From Gammaproteobacteria bacterium (lineage in GTDB: Bacteria; Pseudomonadota; Gammaproteobacteria; S012-40): a stretch of 48,444 nucleotides of DNA. The translations under genes and the position numbers were made by a program. Shown in pieces: positions 1 through 8,227 of this stretch. The stretch is from NCBI GenBank assembly GCA_029884425.1, contig JAOUHV010000016.1, positions 1 to 48,444 of the forward strand, read 5' to 3'. Position 1 is the first letter of the stretch. Each line of letters starts with the position of its first letter. A model generated the notes under the pieces. That model was not told the origin of the DNA, did not search any database, and saw only the letters and a program-made list of their open reading frames with translations.

Positions 1-692
1 TGGCGGGCGCAAATTTGTGGCTGCTCAATCCGCAAGGTGTGCTGATGGGCGCGGGTTCCAGCGTCAATGTCAGTGGTTCTTTGCATATTGCCAGTGCTGA
101 TTATATTTTGCTGCCGGGTGGTATGCAGTATTCCGCCGATACGTCCAAAGTGTTTATCGCCGTGTCAGGCAATCCGTTGGCTGTAGGCGTTGATCCTGCG
201 CACACTGCAGGTGGTGAAGTGAATTTGCTTGGAGCGCGCATGGATGTCGGTGCAGCGGAAAATTTGTCGCTGGTCGGTGGTCGGGTGCAAGTGGATGGCA
301 GTTATTTGCAGGCATCGTCAGGTAAGGTGCAATTGTTGAGCATCGGCGAGTCTGGCGAAGTGCGTTACAGCGATAATGTATATCAGTCGATTGTCGCTGC
401 GCCTGGAGTGGTGTCGGTGAGCGCGTCGGTGCTGGATGGTCAGGTGGTGACGGTGGCCGATCAGGCTCAACACCTGGCGTTGGCAGAATATCAATTTTCA
501 CCGACGCCACTGAGTCTGGCATCGGCAGCAACAGAATTAGCTGTGGGTTCGTGTCAGCCGCGTGGTTTTAGTGGAACACCGGTGGAATTTGAAGTGCGCG
601 AGAAAGAAGACGATACGCACTACTTTATTCGTTACCCCACTCGTGGTGGTAAGGCCAGTGCCGATCGCTCACAGGAATGTGTTCAGCCATGA
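1..692 (+). CDS. TpsA-type exoprotein, filamentous haemagglutinin N-terminal (TPS) domain, 5' partial
   Basis: The reading frame is open from base 3, so the gene starts outside the window. The first visible residues contain an NLWLLNPQGV stretch, which matches the NPxG signature of the TPS domain that TpsB transporters recognise. Beta-helix-like text follows (SVNVSGSLHIASADYI, then GGEVNLLGARMDVG). Only about 225 residues follow the NPxG motif, so the protein is very short for a TpsA, most of which carry a long repetitive passenger. Two cysteines lie near the C-terminus (GSCQPRGF and QECVQP). The stop codon overlaps the start of the transporter gene (ATGA). By family knowledge it is exported by Sec and then secreted through the adjacent TpsB. 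The cargo function is unknown. Confidence 0.8.
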   Translation, partial: AGANLWLLNPQGVLMGAGSSVNVSGSLHIASADYILLPGGMQYSADTSKVFIAVSGNPLAVGVDPAHTAGGEVNLLGARMDVGAAENLSLVGGRVQVDGSYLQASSGKVQLLSIGESGEVRYSDNVYQSIVAAPGVVSVSASVLDGQVVTVADQAQHLALAEYQFSPTPLSLASAATELAVGSCQPRGFSGTPVEFEVREKEDDTHYFIRYPTRGGKASADRSQECVQP

Positions 693-2227
693 AAAAATTG
701 ATTTGTGGTTTGTTGCTGGTGTTGGCTGGCAGTTGGTGCACATTGGCGCAGTCAGCAGCCTTGGGTGTTTTCAGTGAAAAAAGTTACGCGACCGATAAAC
801 TGGAAGTGAAATTTATCGATGTGCAGGGCGGGCATATTTTCCCGCAAGCCTGGTTAAAAAAAGTAGTGTCCCAATACACCGGGCGTAAATTAACCGCCAA
901 GGATATTGCCGAGTTGCAGTCGCGACTGACGCGGTATTATGTCGAGCAAGGTTATGCCACATCCGGGGTGATAGTGCCCGAGCAGGAAGTGACCGACGGG
1001 GTTTTGGTGTTGCAGGTGGTGCATGGTCGCATTACCCAGGTTGCGCAGAATCGTACCGAGCAATTGTCCTCATCCTATGTGCAGGAATATTTTCGTCCAG
1101 CGATGACTGTGCCGGTGAATGTGCAGGCGTTGAATGAATCGCTGGCGCTGTTGCAAGAACATGAATTGGTCGAACAGGCCAGCGCGAAACTAAAGCCAGG
1201 GTCGCGCCTGGGCGAGTCAACATTGCTGGTGGATGTGATTGAGCGCGACGGCGATTTTTACGGCGTGAATCTGGATAATTATCAGTCGCCCAGTATTGGT
1301 GCAGCGCACTTGGCGCTGACGGCAGGTCATCGCAATTTGTTGGGCGCGCGCGATCGATTGCAGGCTTCGGTCGGCGCGACTCAGGGCTTGAAAGATTTTT
1401 CGCTGAGCTATCGTTTGCCGGTGAGTTTGAGTGATGTCAGTCTGCAAGGCAGTGCACAGGGCAGTGAATATTCGCTGGTGGAAGAGCCTTTCGACGTGGT
1501 TGATTTGCAGAGTCGTAGTGCGCGCGCTCAGTTTGGTCTGTATTGGCCGCTCAAACGGGAATTGGCGCAACGCGGCGAGACTTTTTTAAATCTGGAATAC
1601 ACGCGGACCCAACAGCGTTGGTTTGATGTTTACACCGAAAACACCAATAGCAAATCGGCACAATGGGGCGTGAACTGGCAATGGCGATCGTCTGCCGATC
1701 GTGCGGCGTTGCAGTTGAAACTTGAGGGCGGCGTGGCAGCGGGCGATGCCGGTGGTGTTGCCACGGAGACGCAAAATTTCCGTTTGGCACAAGTTCAGGG
1801 CGTGTATTGGCATTCATTGACTGCTGCGCAGGCGCTGCAATGGCGGGTTAACACCCAGTTGGCTGATGAGTTTGTGCCATCCATCAAACGCTTTTCGTTA
1901 GGCGGCGCGACCAGTGTGCGCGGCTATCGGCAGAATCGGTTTGTGCGCGATTCCGGTGTCACCACTAATCTTGAATGGCATTGGTATCCCGGTGCAGGAT
2001 GGACCTTGTATCCGTTTTTTGATTACGCCCTGGGAATGGAAAGTGACAATGGGCAGATGTCGTTGCCGAATCAGCAACTGTACAGCGCCGGTGTGGGCGT
2101 GCGTTGGCAGAAGGCTGGCTTTGACGCCAACCTGATGTGGGGCCAGGCCTTGCAGGATGTTGAATCCGTGGGTAGTGATCCTCAGGACAAAGGCATTTAT
2201 CTGAGCCTGGGTTACCGCACGCCCTAG
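689..2227 (+). CDS. TpsB / ShlB-FhaC-type two-partner secretion transporter
   Basis: This 512-aa outer-membrane protein has an N-terminal signal peptide (MKKLICGLLLVLAGSW, cut near AQSA). A POTRA-like region follows (about residues 35-190, with VEQGYATSGVIVPEQEV), then a C-terminal 16-strand-type barrel with the conserved RGYRQN segment near residue 412 that maps to the L6 loop motif of Omp85-family proteins. I chose the ATG at 689 because it begins the signal peptide and overlaps the upstream stop by 4 bp. An in-frame ATG at 677 would add four residues. It should secrete the upstream TpsA, with which it is translationally coupled. The family assignment is firm; the substrate is inferred from adjacency. 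Confidence 0.9.
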   Translation: MKKLICGLLLVLAGSWCTLAQSAALGVFSEKSYATDKLEVKFIDVQGGHIFPQAWLKKVVSQYTGRKLTAKDIAELQSRLTRYYVEQGYATSGVIVPEQEVTDGVLVLQVVHGRITQVAQNRTEQLSSSYVQEYFRPAMTVPVNVQALNESLALLQEHELVEQASAKLKPGSRLGESTLLVDVIERDGDFYGVNLDNYQSPSIGAAHLALTAGHRNLLGARDRLQASVGATQGLKDFSLSYRLPVSLSDVSLQGSAQGSEYSLVEEPFDVVDLQSRSARAQFGLYWPLKRELAQRGETFLNLEYTRTQQRWFDVYTENTNSKSAQWGVNWQWRSSADRAALQLKLEGGVAAGDAGGVATETQNFRLAQVQGVYWHSLTAAQALQWRVNTQLADEFVPSIKRFSLGGATSVRGYRQNRFVRDSGVTTNLEWHWYPGAGWTLYPFFDYALGMESDNGQMSLPNQQLYSAGVGVRWQKAGFDANLMWGQALQDVESVGSDPQDKGIYLSLGYRTP

Positions 2228-2263
2228 TTTGCGCGAGGACTGCCCGCCGATGGGGCTCCAATC

Positions 2264-3496
2264 ATGACTCCCCTCCCGTTATTTGAACGCTGCTATCGCG
2301 CCGCCTTGGCGGCGGTCAATGGTCACGCTGCCGTGGCCGCCTATCTGCAAACACACCCGTTACCCCCTGTCCGAGTCGTGGCGCTGGGCAAGGCTGCGCA
2401 ATCGATGATGTCGGGCGCAGCGGCGGTGCTGGGCGAAAATTTACGCGCGGGTCTGGTGATTACCGGTAGGGAATACTGGGACGAGGCGTTGAGTTTGCCC
2501 GAGCAGGTTGTGCGCGTTTGGGGGAATCATCCGGTGCCAGGAGAGGATTCGTTGGCGGCAGGCAGCGCATTAATTGAATTTGTTGCTCAGCCATCCGATA
2601 TACCGCTGCTGTTTTTGTTGTCTGGCGGCACGTCCAGTCTGGCGGAAGTGTTGGTGGCAGGAGCCGATTTGGCGCTGCTTGCTGACTTGAATCGCTATTT
2701 GCTGGGGGCGGGTCTGGACATTGCGACCATGAACGCGGTGCGCCAGCATGTGTCGCAGATCAAAAATGGCCGGTTGCGTCAGCACTTGGCGGCACCCTCG
2801 TTTGCCGCGCTGTATATCTCGGATGTGCCGGGTGATGATCTGCGGGTGATTGGCTCGGGGCCGTTGCTGGGCGAGGGCGTGAGTCGATTGGACGACGTGC
2901 CGCTGGATGCGGTCTGGAAGCAGCGGCTGCAACGTCTCTCTGTGTCTGCGGTATCGCCTTGGCGTGGTGCGGAGCAGCATGTGCTGGTCGCCAGTCTGGG
3001 CACAGCGATTGCCGCCGTGAAAAAACAAGCGCAGGCACTGGGCGTTGATGTGCATGTCCACGAAGAGTTCATCCAGGGCGAAGTTGGGGCGTTGGCGAAG
3101 CGCTTGGCGAATACTGCGCAGCAGTTGTCGCAGGGGTTGCATGTCTGGGGCGGCGAACCGCAGGTGATTTTGCCGGCGAACCCTGGTCGAGGCGGCAGAA
3201 ATCAGCAGTTGGTGTTGAGCACAGCGCGGGAATTGGCAGGGCGTGAACAGGTGTGGCTGTTTTGTGCAGCGACCGATGGTCGGGATGGGCATAGCGAAAC
3301 GGCAGCAGCCTGGTGCAGTGGTGACACCTGGGCAGAGGCACTGCGCCGGGGATTGCGGCCCGAGGAGGCACTGGCTGGTGCCAACGCGGAGGCGTGTTTG
3401 CAACCGCTGGGATGCACTTTACCGGCGGTGGCTTCAGCGACCAATGTGATGGATTTAATCCTGTTCTATAAGGGCAACTTAAACATAGCCCTTTAG
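2264..3496 (+). CDS. Glycerate 2-kinase (MOFRL family; older name hydroxypyruvate reductase TtuD)
   Basis: This 410-aa cytoplasmic protein matches the GckA/TtuD family. It has an N-terminal Rossmann-like part with ALGKAAQSM, a SGGTSSL phosphate-binding loop near residue 120, NAVRQHVSQIKNGRL, ISDVPGDDLRVIGSGP, and a C-terminal MOFRL domain with GGRNQQL and ATDGRDG. The family phosphorylates D-glycerate, giving 2-phosphoglycerate in the characterised class. It starts 36 bp after tpsB with no clear terminator between, so co-transcription is possible but has no functional logic. The last codons overlap a weak inverted repeat (AAGGGC / GCCCTT at 3471-3493). Old database names of hydroxypyruvate reductase for this family are considered misannotation. 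Confidence 0.88.
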   Translation: MTPLPLFERCYRAALAAVNGHAAVAAYLQTHPLPPVRVVALGKAAQSMMSGAAAVLGENLRAGLVITGREYWDEALSLPEQVVRVWGNHPVPGEDSLAAGSALIEFVAQPSDIPLLFLLSGGTSSLAEVLVAGADLALLADLNRYLLGAGLDIATMNAVRQHVSQIKNGRLRQHLAAPSFAALYISDVPGDDLRVIGSGPLLGEGVSRLDDVPLDAVWKQRLQRLSVSAVSPWRGAEQHVLVASLGTAIAAVKKQAQALGVDVHVHEEFIQGEVGALAKRLANTAQQLSQGLHVWGGEPQVILPANPGRGGRNQQLVLSTARELAGREQVWLFCAATDGRDGHSETAAAWCSGDTWAEALRRGLRPEEALAGANAEACLQPLGCTLPAVASATNVMDLILFYKGNLNIAL

Positions 3497-3545
3497 ACTA
3501 CAGGCATTCGGCATGGCCCGAGATACGCATTTTGGGAGAGGTCCT

Positions 3546-3893
3546 GTGGGAGACGAACGTCGCGTTTATGATCGCCAGTTGATCAACAGACAGTTGATTC
3601 TTGGTGCATTTGTGCTTGCGCACGCTGGGCGTCAAATCAAGTTTGAAGCGCTGGAAGATGTTTCAATTTCAGGGGTGGGAATCATTATCTCCGAGCGTTT
3701 AAACAATGGGGATGGTGTTGAATTGGGTTATCAGCACGAAGAAAAAACCATTACCGTGCGAGGTAAGGTCGTGTGGGTGGTAGATGATAGTCTAGGCTTT
3801 CGTACAGGAATCTATTTTGATCCAATCAACGTTCAGGACAATGTCACTTTTTTTATGAATATGCGGGAGTATGTAGAAGATTTCGCCAGATAG
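3546..3893 (+). CDS. PilZ-domain protein, predicted c-di-GMP receptor
   Basis: The protein is a single PilZ domain of about 115 aa. Both ligand-binding signatures are visible: RxxxR near the N-terminus (in DERRVYDRQ) and D/NxSxxG as DVSISG, followed by the usual beta-barrel pattern ending in GFRTGIYF. I prefer the GTG at 3546 because GGGAGAGG lies just upstream (3534-3541). An in-frame ATG at 3513 would add 11 unremarkable residues and has only a weak site. There is no other domain, so it probably acts by binding a partner. It lies 249 bp before chemosensory operon 1, whose CheA carries c-di-GMP-binding-like motifs, and a functional link is possible. Confidence 0.85.
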   Translation: MGDERRVYDRQLINRQLILGAFVLAHAGRQIKFEALEDVSISGVGIIISERLNNGDGVELGYQHEEKTITVRGKVVWVVDDSLGFRTGIYFDPINVQDNVTFFMNMREYVEDFAR

Positions 3894-4052
3894 ATTTTGC
3901 TCGCCAAAAGACTGCTCATCCCCCTTTTTTACCTTTCTCTCTCCAAGCTCTCTGCTTGAGTCAACGCTTGTCACCGTAGTGAACGGTAACGGTCCACTTA
4001 AAACTACACAAATAGAGTCATTCTAATTTGCTCGGCGTTGTTAAATACACGC

Positions 4053-4079
4053 TAAAGACTGGGTTTTTGCCACCGATAG
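4053..4079 (+). promoter_or_regulatory. Sigma-28 (FliA)-like promoter ahead of chemosensory operon 1
   Basis: TAAA (4053-4056), a 15-bp spacer and ACCGATAG (4072-4079) match the FliA consensus TAAA-N15-GCCGATAA with a perfect -35 box, exact spacing and 6 of 8 bases in the -10 box. It lies 63 bp before the MCP start. The match was found by eye and not scored genome-wide. Confidence 0.55.
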
Positions 4080-4142
4080 AGGTTCAGTATTTTTGGGGTT
4101 TATTGTCCAGTGAACCGCTATTCGAGCCAGGATGGGGTAAAA

Positions 4143-5297
4143 ATGACAGCCAAGCGGATGTCTATTTTGTCAGTGTTTGTGATATCGACTGCCGGATCGA
4201 TATCACTGCTGTTTCCCGTCATCGCCGATAACCTTGCCCTGTTACTGGTAACCAATACGCTGGCAATTACGGCTGCCATGGTGGTGTATGCAAAAATCGG
4301 CAACGTGGGACAGGGTTCGTCAACGGTTCCCGTTGTAATGGCAGAGGCGGCAGACAGCAGTGCAGAAAAAAGTCAGGAAGTGGTCAAGGAATTCCTTGAC
4401 CAGGTATTGCCCATACTGTGTCGCAATATTGAATCCGCACGCGATCTCACTGAAACATCTGTCAAGGATCTGTCTGAGTGCTTTTCAGTGATCCTGATGC
4501 GTATCAACCAGACGATGAGCGAATCCAGTGTTAAAAATTCGGGAGCAGATACGTTAACGGCGCTGCTGACATCCAGTCAGGACAGATTGGGAGTGGTGGT
4601 TGCTAATCTGGAAATGTTAACCAAAGCCAATGAACCCATTCTGGAAAAAGTAAGAACGTTGGTGGAGTACACCGATGAATTAAAAACAATGGCTGCCGAA
4701 GTGGGAGCTATTGCATCACAGACAAATTTGCTGGCGTTGAATGCCTCTATTGAGGCCGCCAGAGCAGGACAAGCGGGGCGTGGCTTTGCAGTGGTTGCCG
4801 GGGAAGTGCGTGAGTTGTCAATCATGTCCGGAAAAACCGGAAAACAGATTGGCGAGAAAGTTGAACGAATCAGTGAGTCAATTTCGTCAACGCTGGAAGT
4901 GGCGGAAAATTCAAACAGGGAAAAAGATAAGTTGGTTATTGGATCTGAAGGCGCTATTGAAATGGTTCTTGAGGAAATAAAAGAATCGTTTGATGCCATG
5001 AGTCAAACCAATGCCTTGCTGAAAGAGGAAAGCAAGGCAATGGCTAAAGATATATCAAATATTCTGGTTGATCTGCAGTTTCAGGATAGAACAAGTCAGG
5101 TTTTACGCCAGGTCATGGAAAGTATGGATTATGTTCGCGAAAGAGTTGTCAATAATGCTGACGCTATGAATAGCATCAGTGAAGAAGTGGAAAAAATTGC
5201 GAAAGGCTACACGACAGAAGAGCAGCGCAGAAATCACCATAGTTCGGTGGCAGTAAAGGCAGATTCTTCGAGTGATGGTGATATGGTGTTTTTTTAA
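4143..5297 (+). CDS. Methyl-accepting chemotaxis protein without a sensor domain, carrying a CheZ-like DxxxQ motif
   Basis: This 384-aa receptor has two closely spaced N-terminal membrane segments (about residues 7-25 and 31-49) with almost nothing between them, so no periplasmic sensor domain. A cytoplasmic coiled coil follows with the conserved hairpin tip ([18 protein letters not shown], about residues 195-215). After the return helix comes [10 protein letters not shown] with D315 and Q319, which resembles the FQDLTGQV active-site segment of CheZ (D143 and Q147 in E. coli). I chose the ATG at 4143 because GGGG lies 6-9 bases upstream; a GTG at 4110 is in frame but weaker. It is the first gene of chemosensory operon 1. 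Signals may be membrane or cytoplasmic, or the protein may act on CheY. Confidence 0.88.
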   Translation: MTAKRMSILSVFVISTAGSISLLFPVIADNLALLLVTNTLAITAAMVVYAKIGNVGQGSSTVPVVMAEAADSSAEKSQEVVKEFLDQVLPILCRNIESARDLTETSVKDLSECFSVILMRINQTMSESSVKNSGADTLTALLTSSQDRLGVVVANLEMLTKANEPILEKVRTLVEYTDELKTMAAEVGAIASQTNLLALNASIEAARAGQAGRGFAVVAGEVRELSIMSGKTGKQIGEKVERISESISSTLEVAENSNREKDKLVIGSEGAIEMVLEEIKESFDAMSQTNALLKEESKAMAKDISNILVDLQFQDRTSQVLRQVMESMDYVRERVVNNADAMNSISEEVEKIAKGYTTEEQRRNHHSSVAVKADSSSDGDMVFF

Positions 5298-5311
5298 AGA
5301 GAGGAAATGAT

Positions 5312-5677
5312 ATGGCAAAGATAATGGTTGTTGATGATTCGGATACTCTAAGGAAAGTAGTTAGTATGGCGCTAGTGTCGGCAGGTTATGAGGTTATCGA
5401 GGCATGCGATGGCAAGGATGCGTTGAGCAAGTTAACTGGTGAAAAAATTAATTTAATAATCAGTGATGTCAATATGCCTAACATGGATGGGATTACTTTT
5501 GTCAAGGAAGTGAAGAAGCTGGCTAACTACAAGTTTACCCCTATTATCATGCTGACTACCGAATCTGAGGAAGGTAAAAAACAGGAAGGTAAGGATGCGG
5601 GAGCAAAGGCTTGGGTGGTTAAACCATTCAAGCCAGATCAGATGTTGGACGCAGTGCAAAAACTAGTTTCTCCATAA
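5312..5677 (+). CDS. cheY: CheY-type response regulator (operon 1)
   Basis: This 121-aa single receiver domain has all active-site residues: acidic pair D8/D9, phospho-acceptor D52 (SDVNMPNMDG), T82 and K104 (VVKPF). It has no output domain, so it works by binding a partner such as the flagellar switch or another target. The start has a clear site (AGAGGAAATG). It lies 14 bp after the MCP gene and 14 bp before the STAS gene, and should receive phosphate from the CheA encoded at 5998. There is no cheZ in the operon, so dephosphorylation may rely on other factors, possibly the DxxxQ motif in the preceding MCP. Confidence 0.93.
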   Translation: MAKIMVVDDSDTLRKVVSMALVSAGYEVIEACDGKDALSKLTGEKINLIISDVNMPNMDGITFVKEVKKLANYKFTPIIMLTTESEEGKKQEGKDAGAKAWVVKPFKPDQMLDAVQKLVSP

Positions 5678-5691
5678 TCTCAGAGAATATT

Positions 5692-5964
5692 ATGGCAATT
5701 ATCATAGATCAAGAAATGACGATATATCATGCGGCGGATATATGGAAAATGATTATTGAGAGCATACGTCAGGTTAATAGTGGCGCTGTAAAAATGGATT
5801 TGTCGGCTGTGGGAGAAATGGATACCGCAGGGGCGCAATTGTTGTTGATGACAAAAAAGGTGTGCGAAGAAAATAGTTATAAATTTAGCATTGATGATGC
5901 CAGTGACCAGGTGTTGTCTAGTCTTATTTTGTTGGGATTAGAAGATTTGGTTAGTGACAGGTGA
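5692..5964 (+). CDS. STAS-domain protein, anti-sigma-antagonist-like (operon 1)
   Basis: This 90-aa protein consists of one STAS domain, with the typical central strand and helix MDLSAVGEMDTAGAQLLL near residues 42-60. In SpoIIAA-type proteins the DSSG segment carries the phosphorylated serine; here it reads DTAG, so the acceptor position is alanine and classical serine phosphorylation looks unlikely. It sits between cheY and cheA with short spacers. STAS genes are common in chemosensory operons, where their role is mostly undefined. Operon 2 has a separate STAS gene at 16341 that keeps a serine at this site. Confidence 0.85.
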   Translation: MAIIIDQEMTIYHAADIWKMIIESIRQVNSGAVKMDLSAVGEMDTAGAQLLLMTKKVCEENSYKFSIDDASDQVLSSLILLGLEDLVSDR

Positions 5965-5997
5965 AGATCGTCAGTGCTGTATACGAGGTGAATTGAA

Positions 5998-8193
5998 ATG
6001 AACATGGATGAAGCCAAAGAAGCATTTTCTGTTGAGTGTAGTGAATTGCTGGAAGAAATGGAGTCGGCACTGCTGTGTTTGGAGGCAAGTCCGGATGACG
6101 ATAGTCAGATTAATGCCATATTTCGGGCGGCACATACCATTAAGGGAACGTCAGGGCTATTTGGTTATGATGATGTAGTTAAATTTACCCATGTTGTAGA
6201 AACATTTCTCGACAAGGTGCGCGACAAAAGAGTGGCTATTACCGATGATATTGTAGCTGTTCTGCTGAAGTGTCAGGATCATATGCGTCTGCTGGTTGAT
6301 CATGTGGTTGCCAATGATAATGCCAGTCTGAGTAGTGAAAATCAGCAGTCAGGTGATGAGCTGAGTCAGCAGTTAACTATGCTGGGTAAGGGTTGTGCTG
6401 TTGACGAAAAAGAAAAAGAGGATGAAGTTGTTTTGCCGGTAAATTTGATAGAAATCAATGAAGGCGAAAAGGTGTCTTCGCTTTGCTGGCATATATCAAT
6501 TCGCTTTGGAAGTAGTGTTTTGGTGAATGGAATGGATCCAATTTCATTCCTAAGATACTTGTCTCGTCTTGGTAAGGTGGTAAGCATATTTTCGGTGACG
6601 GATGCTATGCCGAAAACTGAGGAATTTAATCCAGAAAATTGCTGTTTGGGATTTGAAATTCTTCTGAAAGGTGAAACGAGTAAAAAAGAAATTGAGTCTG
6701 TATTTGAATTTGTAGTTGACGATTGTCAATTGCACATTGTTCCGCCGCAGGCTGTGTTGGCTCAATATGCTGATCTGATTAGGTCAATGCCAGAATCAGA
6801 CTTGCGCATTGGAGAAATTCTGGTTGCCAGTGGTGCCTTGACAGAAAAAGAGCTGGAAAGAGCGCTGACGATGCAAAAAGAAAAGTCAGATATTGGTAGT
6901 CAGTCACCTAAAATTGGTGACGTTTTGTTGGATAACCAGGATATAGATCCGGTGATTCTGGATGCGGCAATAGAAAAACAAAAAAGTGCGAAAGAGAAAG
7001 CCAGTGTTGCAAATCGATCTATTAGGGTTGATGCCGGGAAGCTTGGTGAACAGATAAATTTGGTTGGTGAGTTAGTTATTGCCGGTGCCAGGGCAAGGCT
7101 GTTGGCGCGTGGAACCGGTGATGAAGCTTTGATTGAATCAATTTTAGTGATGGAACGATTGGTTGAGCAAATTAGGGATAGCGCTCTTAGGTTGAGGATG
7201 GTTCAGATTGGCGAGAGCTTTAAAAAGTTCCAGCGTATTGTCAGGGATGTTAGCAGTGAGTTGCACAAGGATATTCGTTTGGAAATTAGCGGTGAAGAAA
7301 CCGAACTGGATAAAACTCTGGTAGAGAAAATAGGCGATCCTCTGATGCATCTTGTCAGGAACTCCATGGATCATGGGTTGGAAACGCCTGAGCAGCGTAT
7401 TGCTGAGGGCAAGGATAAGCAAGGTGTTGTGTCGCTGAATGCTTACCATGACTCGGGAAGTATTGTTATCGAAGTGAAGGATGATGGGCGAGGGCTTTCA
7501 AAGGAAAAGATTGTAGCCAAGGCATTGGAAAAGGGCTTGATTACAACGGCAGATGGATTGAGTGAAAGTGATATTTATCAGTTGATATTCGCGCCAGGGT
7601 TCTCCACTGCCGAACAGGTGACAAATTTGTCGGGACGTGGCGTTGGAATGGATGTCGTCAAGAAAAATATCCAGGCGGTTAGAGGCACCGTGGACATTGA
7701 TAGTATTCCAGGGAAAGGGACAACGGTATCAATCAGGTTGCCGCTGACGTTGGCGATCATTGATGGGTTTCTGGTTGATGTGGCTGGAACCTCGTACGTT
7801 ATTCCGCTGGATACTGTGGTGGAGTGTATTGAATTAACCCAACAGCATGATGATGCGTTTGTTGATCATCAATTCATAAAACTCAGAGGAAGTTTGCTGC
7901 CTTATATTCGCTTGAGAGAAACGCTTGGCGGTAATAGGGATAGAAGCCGGAGAGAGAATATTGTTGTTGTTCAGTGTGGTGATCTCAGAGCCGGACTGGT
8001 TGTGGATGATCTGATGGGTGAGTTTCAGACTGTTATCAAGCCCATGGGTAAGGTATTTGAAAAATTGCGTGGCGTAAGCGGGGCGACAATATTGGGAAGT
8101 GGTGAGGTGGCGATGATTTTAGATGTTACCTCCATCATTAGTCGCGTAAAAGGAATTACGGATAGCTATATTGCGCCAGGTCTGGTTGCTTGA
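5998..8193 (+). CDS. cheA: Chemotaxis histidine kinase CheA with MshEN-type tandem motifs (operon 1)
   Basis: This 731-aa kinase has an N-terminal Hpt/P1 domain with phospho-acceptor H46 (FRAAHTIKG). A P2-like domain lies at about 160-250. Two MshEN-like repeats follow at 270-293 (RIGEILVASGAL, LxxALxxQ) and 305-328 (KIGDVLL). Next come the dimerisation region and an HATPase domain with HLVRNSMDHG, DDGRGL and GRGVGMDVV, and then a C-terminal CheW-like domain from about residue 595. The start at 5998 follows GAGGTG. By family role it autophosphorylates and passes phosphate to CheY and CheB in response to receptors. The MshEN-like segment is absent from the operon-2 CheA and could make kinase activity respond to c-di-GMP. 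Confidence 0.95.
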   Translation: MNMDEAKEAFSVECSELLEEMESALLCLEASPDDDSQINAIFRAAHTIKGTSGLFGYDDVVKFTHVVETFLDKVRDKRVAITDDIVAVLLKCQDHMRLLVDHVVANDNASLSSENQQSGDELSQQLTMLGKGCAVDEKEKEDEVVLPVNLIEINEGEKVSSLCWHISIRFGSSVLVNGMDPISFLRYLSRLGKVVSIFSVTDAMPKTEEFNPENCCLGFEILLKGETSKKEIESVFEFVVDDCQLHIVPPQAVLAQYADLIRSMPESDLRIGEILVASGALTEKELERALTMQKEKSDIGSQSPKIGDVLLDNQDIDPVILDAAIEKQKSAKEKASVANRSIRVDAGKLGEQINLVGELVIAGARARLLARGTGDEALIESILVMERLVEQIRDSALRLRMVQIGESFKKFQRIVRDVSSELHKDIRLEISGEETELDKTLVEKIGDPLMHLVRNSMDHGLETPEQRIAEGKDKQGVVSLNAYHDSGSIVIEVKDDGRGLSKEKIVAKALEKGLITTADGLSESDIYQLIFAPGFSTAEQVTNLSGRGVGMDVVKKNIQAVRGTVDIDSIPGKGTTVSIRLPLTLAIIDGFLVDVAGTSYVIPLDTVVECIELTQQHDDAFVDHQFIKLRGSLLPYIRLRETLGGNRDRSRRENIVVVQCGDLRAGLVVDDLMGEFQTVIKPMGKVFEKLRGVSGATILGSGEVAMILDVTSIISRVKGITDSYIAPGLVA

Positions 8194-8227
8194 TGTGAGC
8201 ATTGTAATTACTAAGAGGTGCGACGGA

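Noticed and set aside
2570-3403. 277-codon minus-strand frame opposite the glycerate kinase
   Set aside because: The + strand kinase has all family motifs; the antisense frame has none and is Arg/Cys/Gln-rich.
4028-4231. 67-codon frame overlapping the first MCP start
   Set aside because: It lies in another frame across the promoter and MCP start and has no ribosome site or recognisable content.
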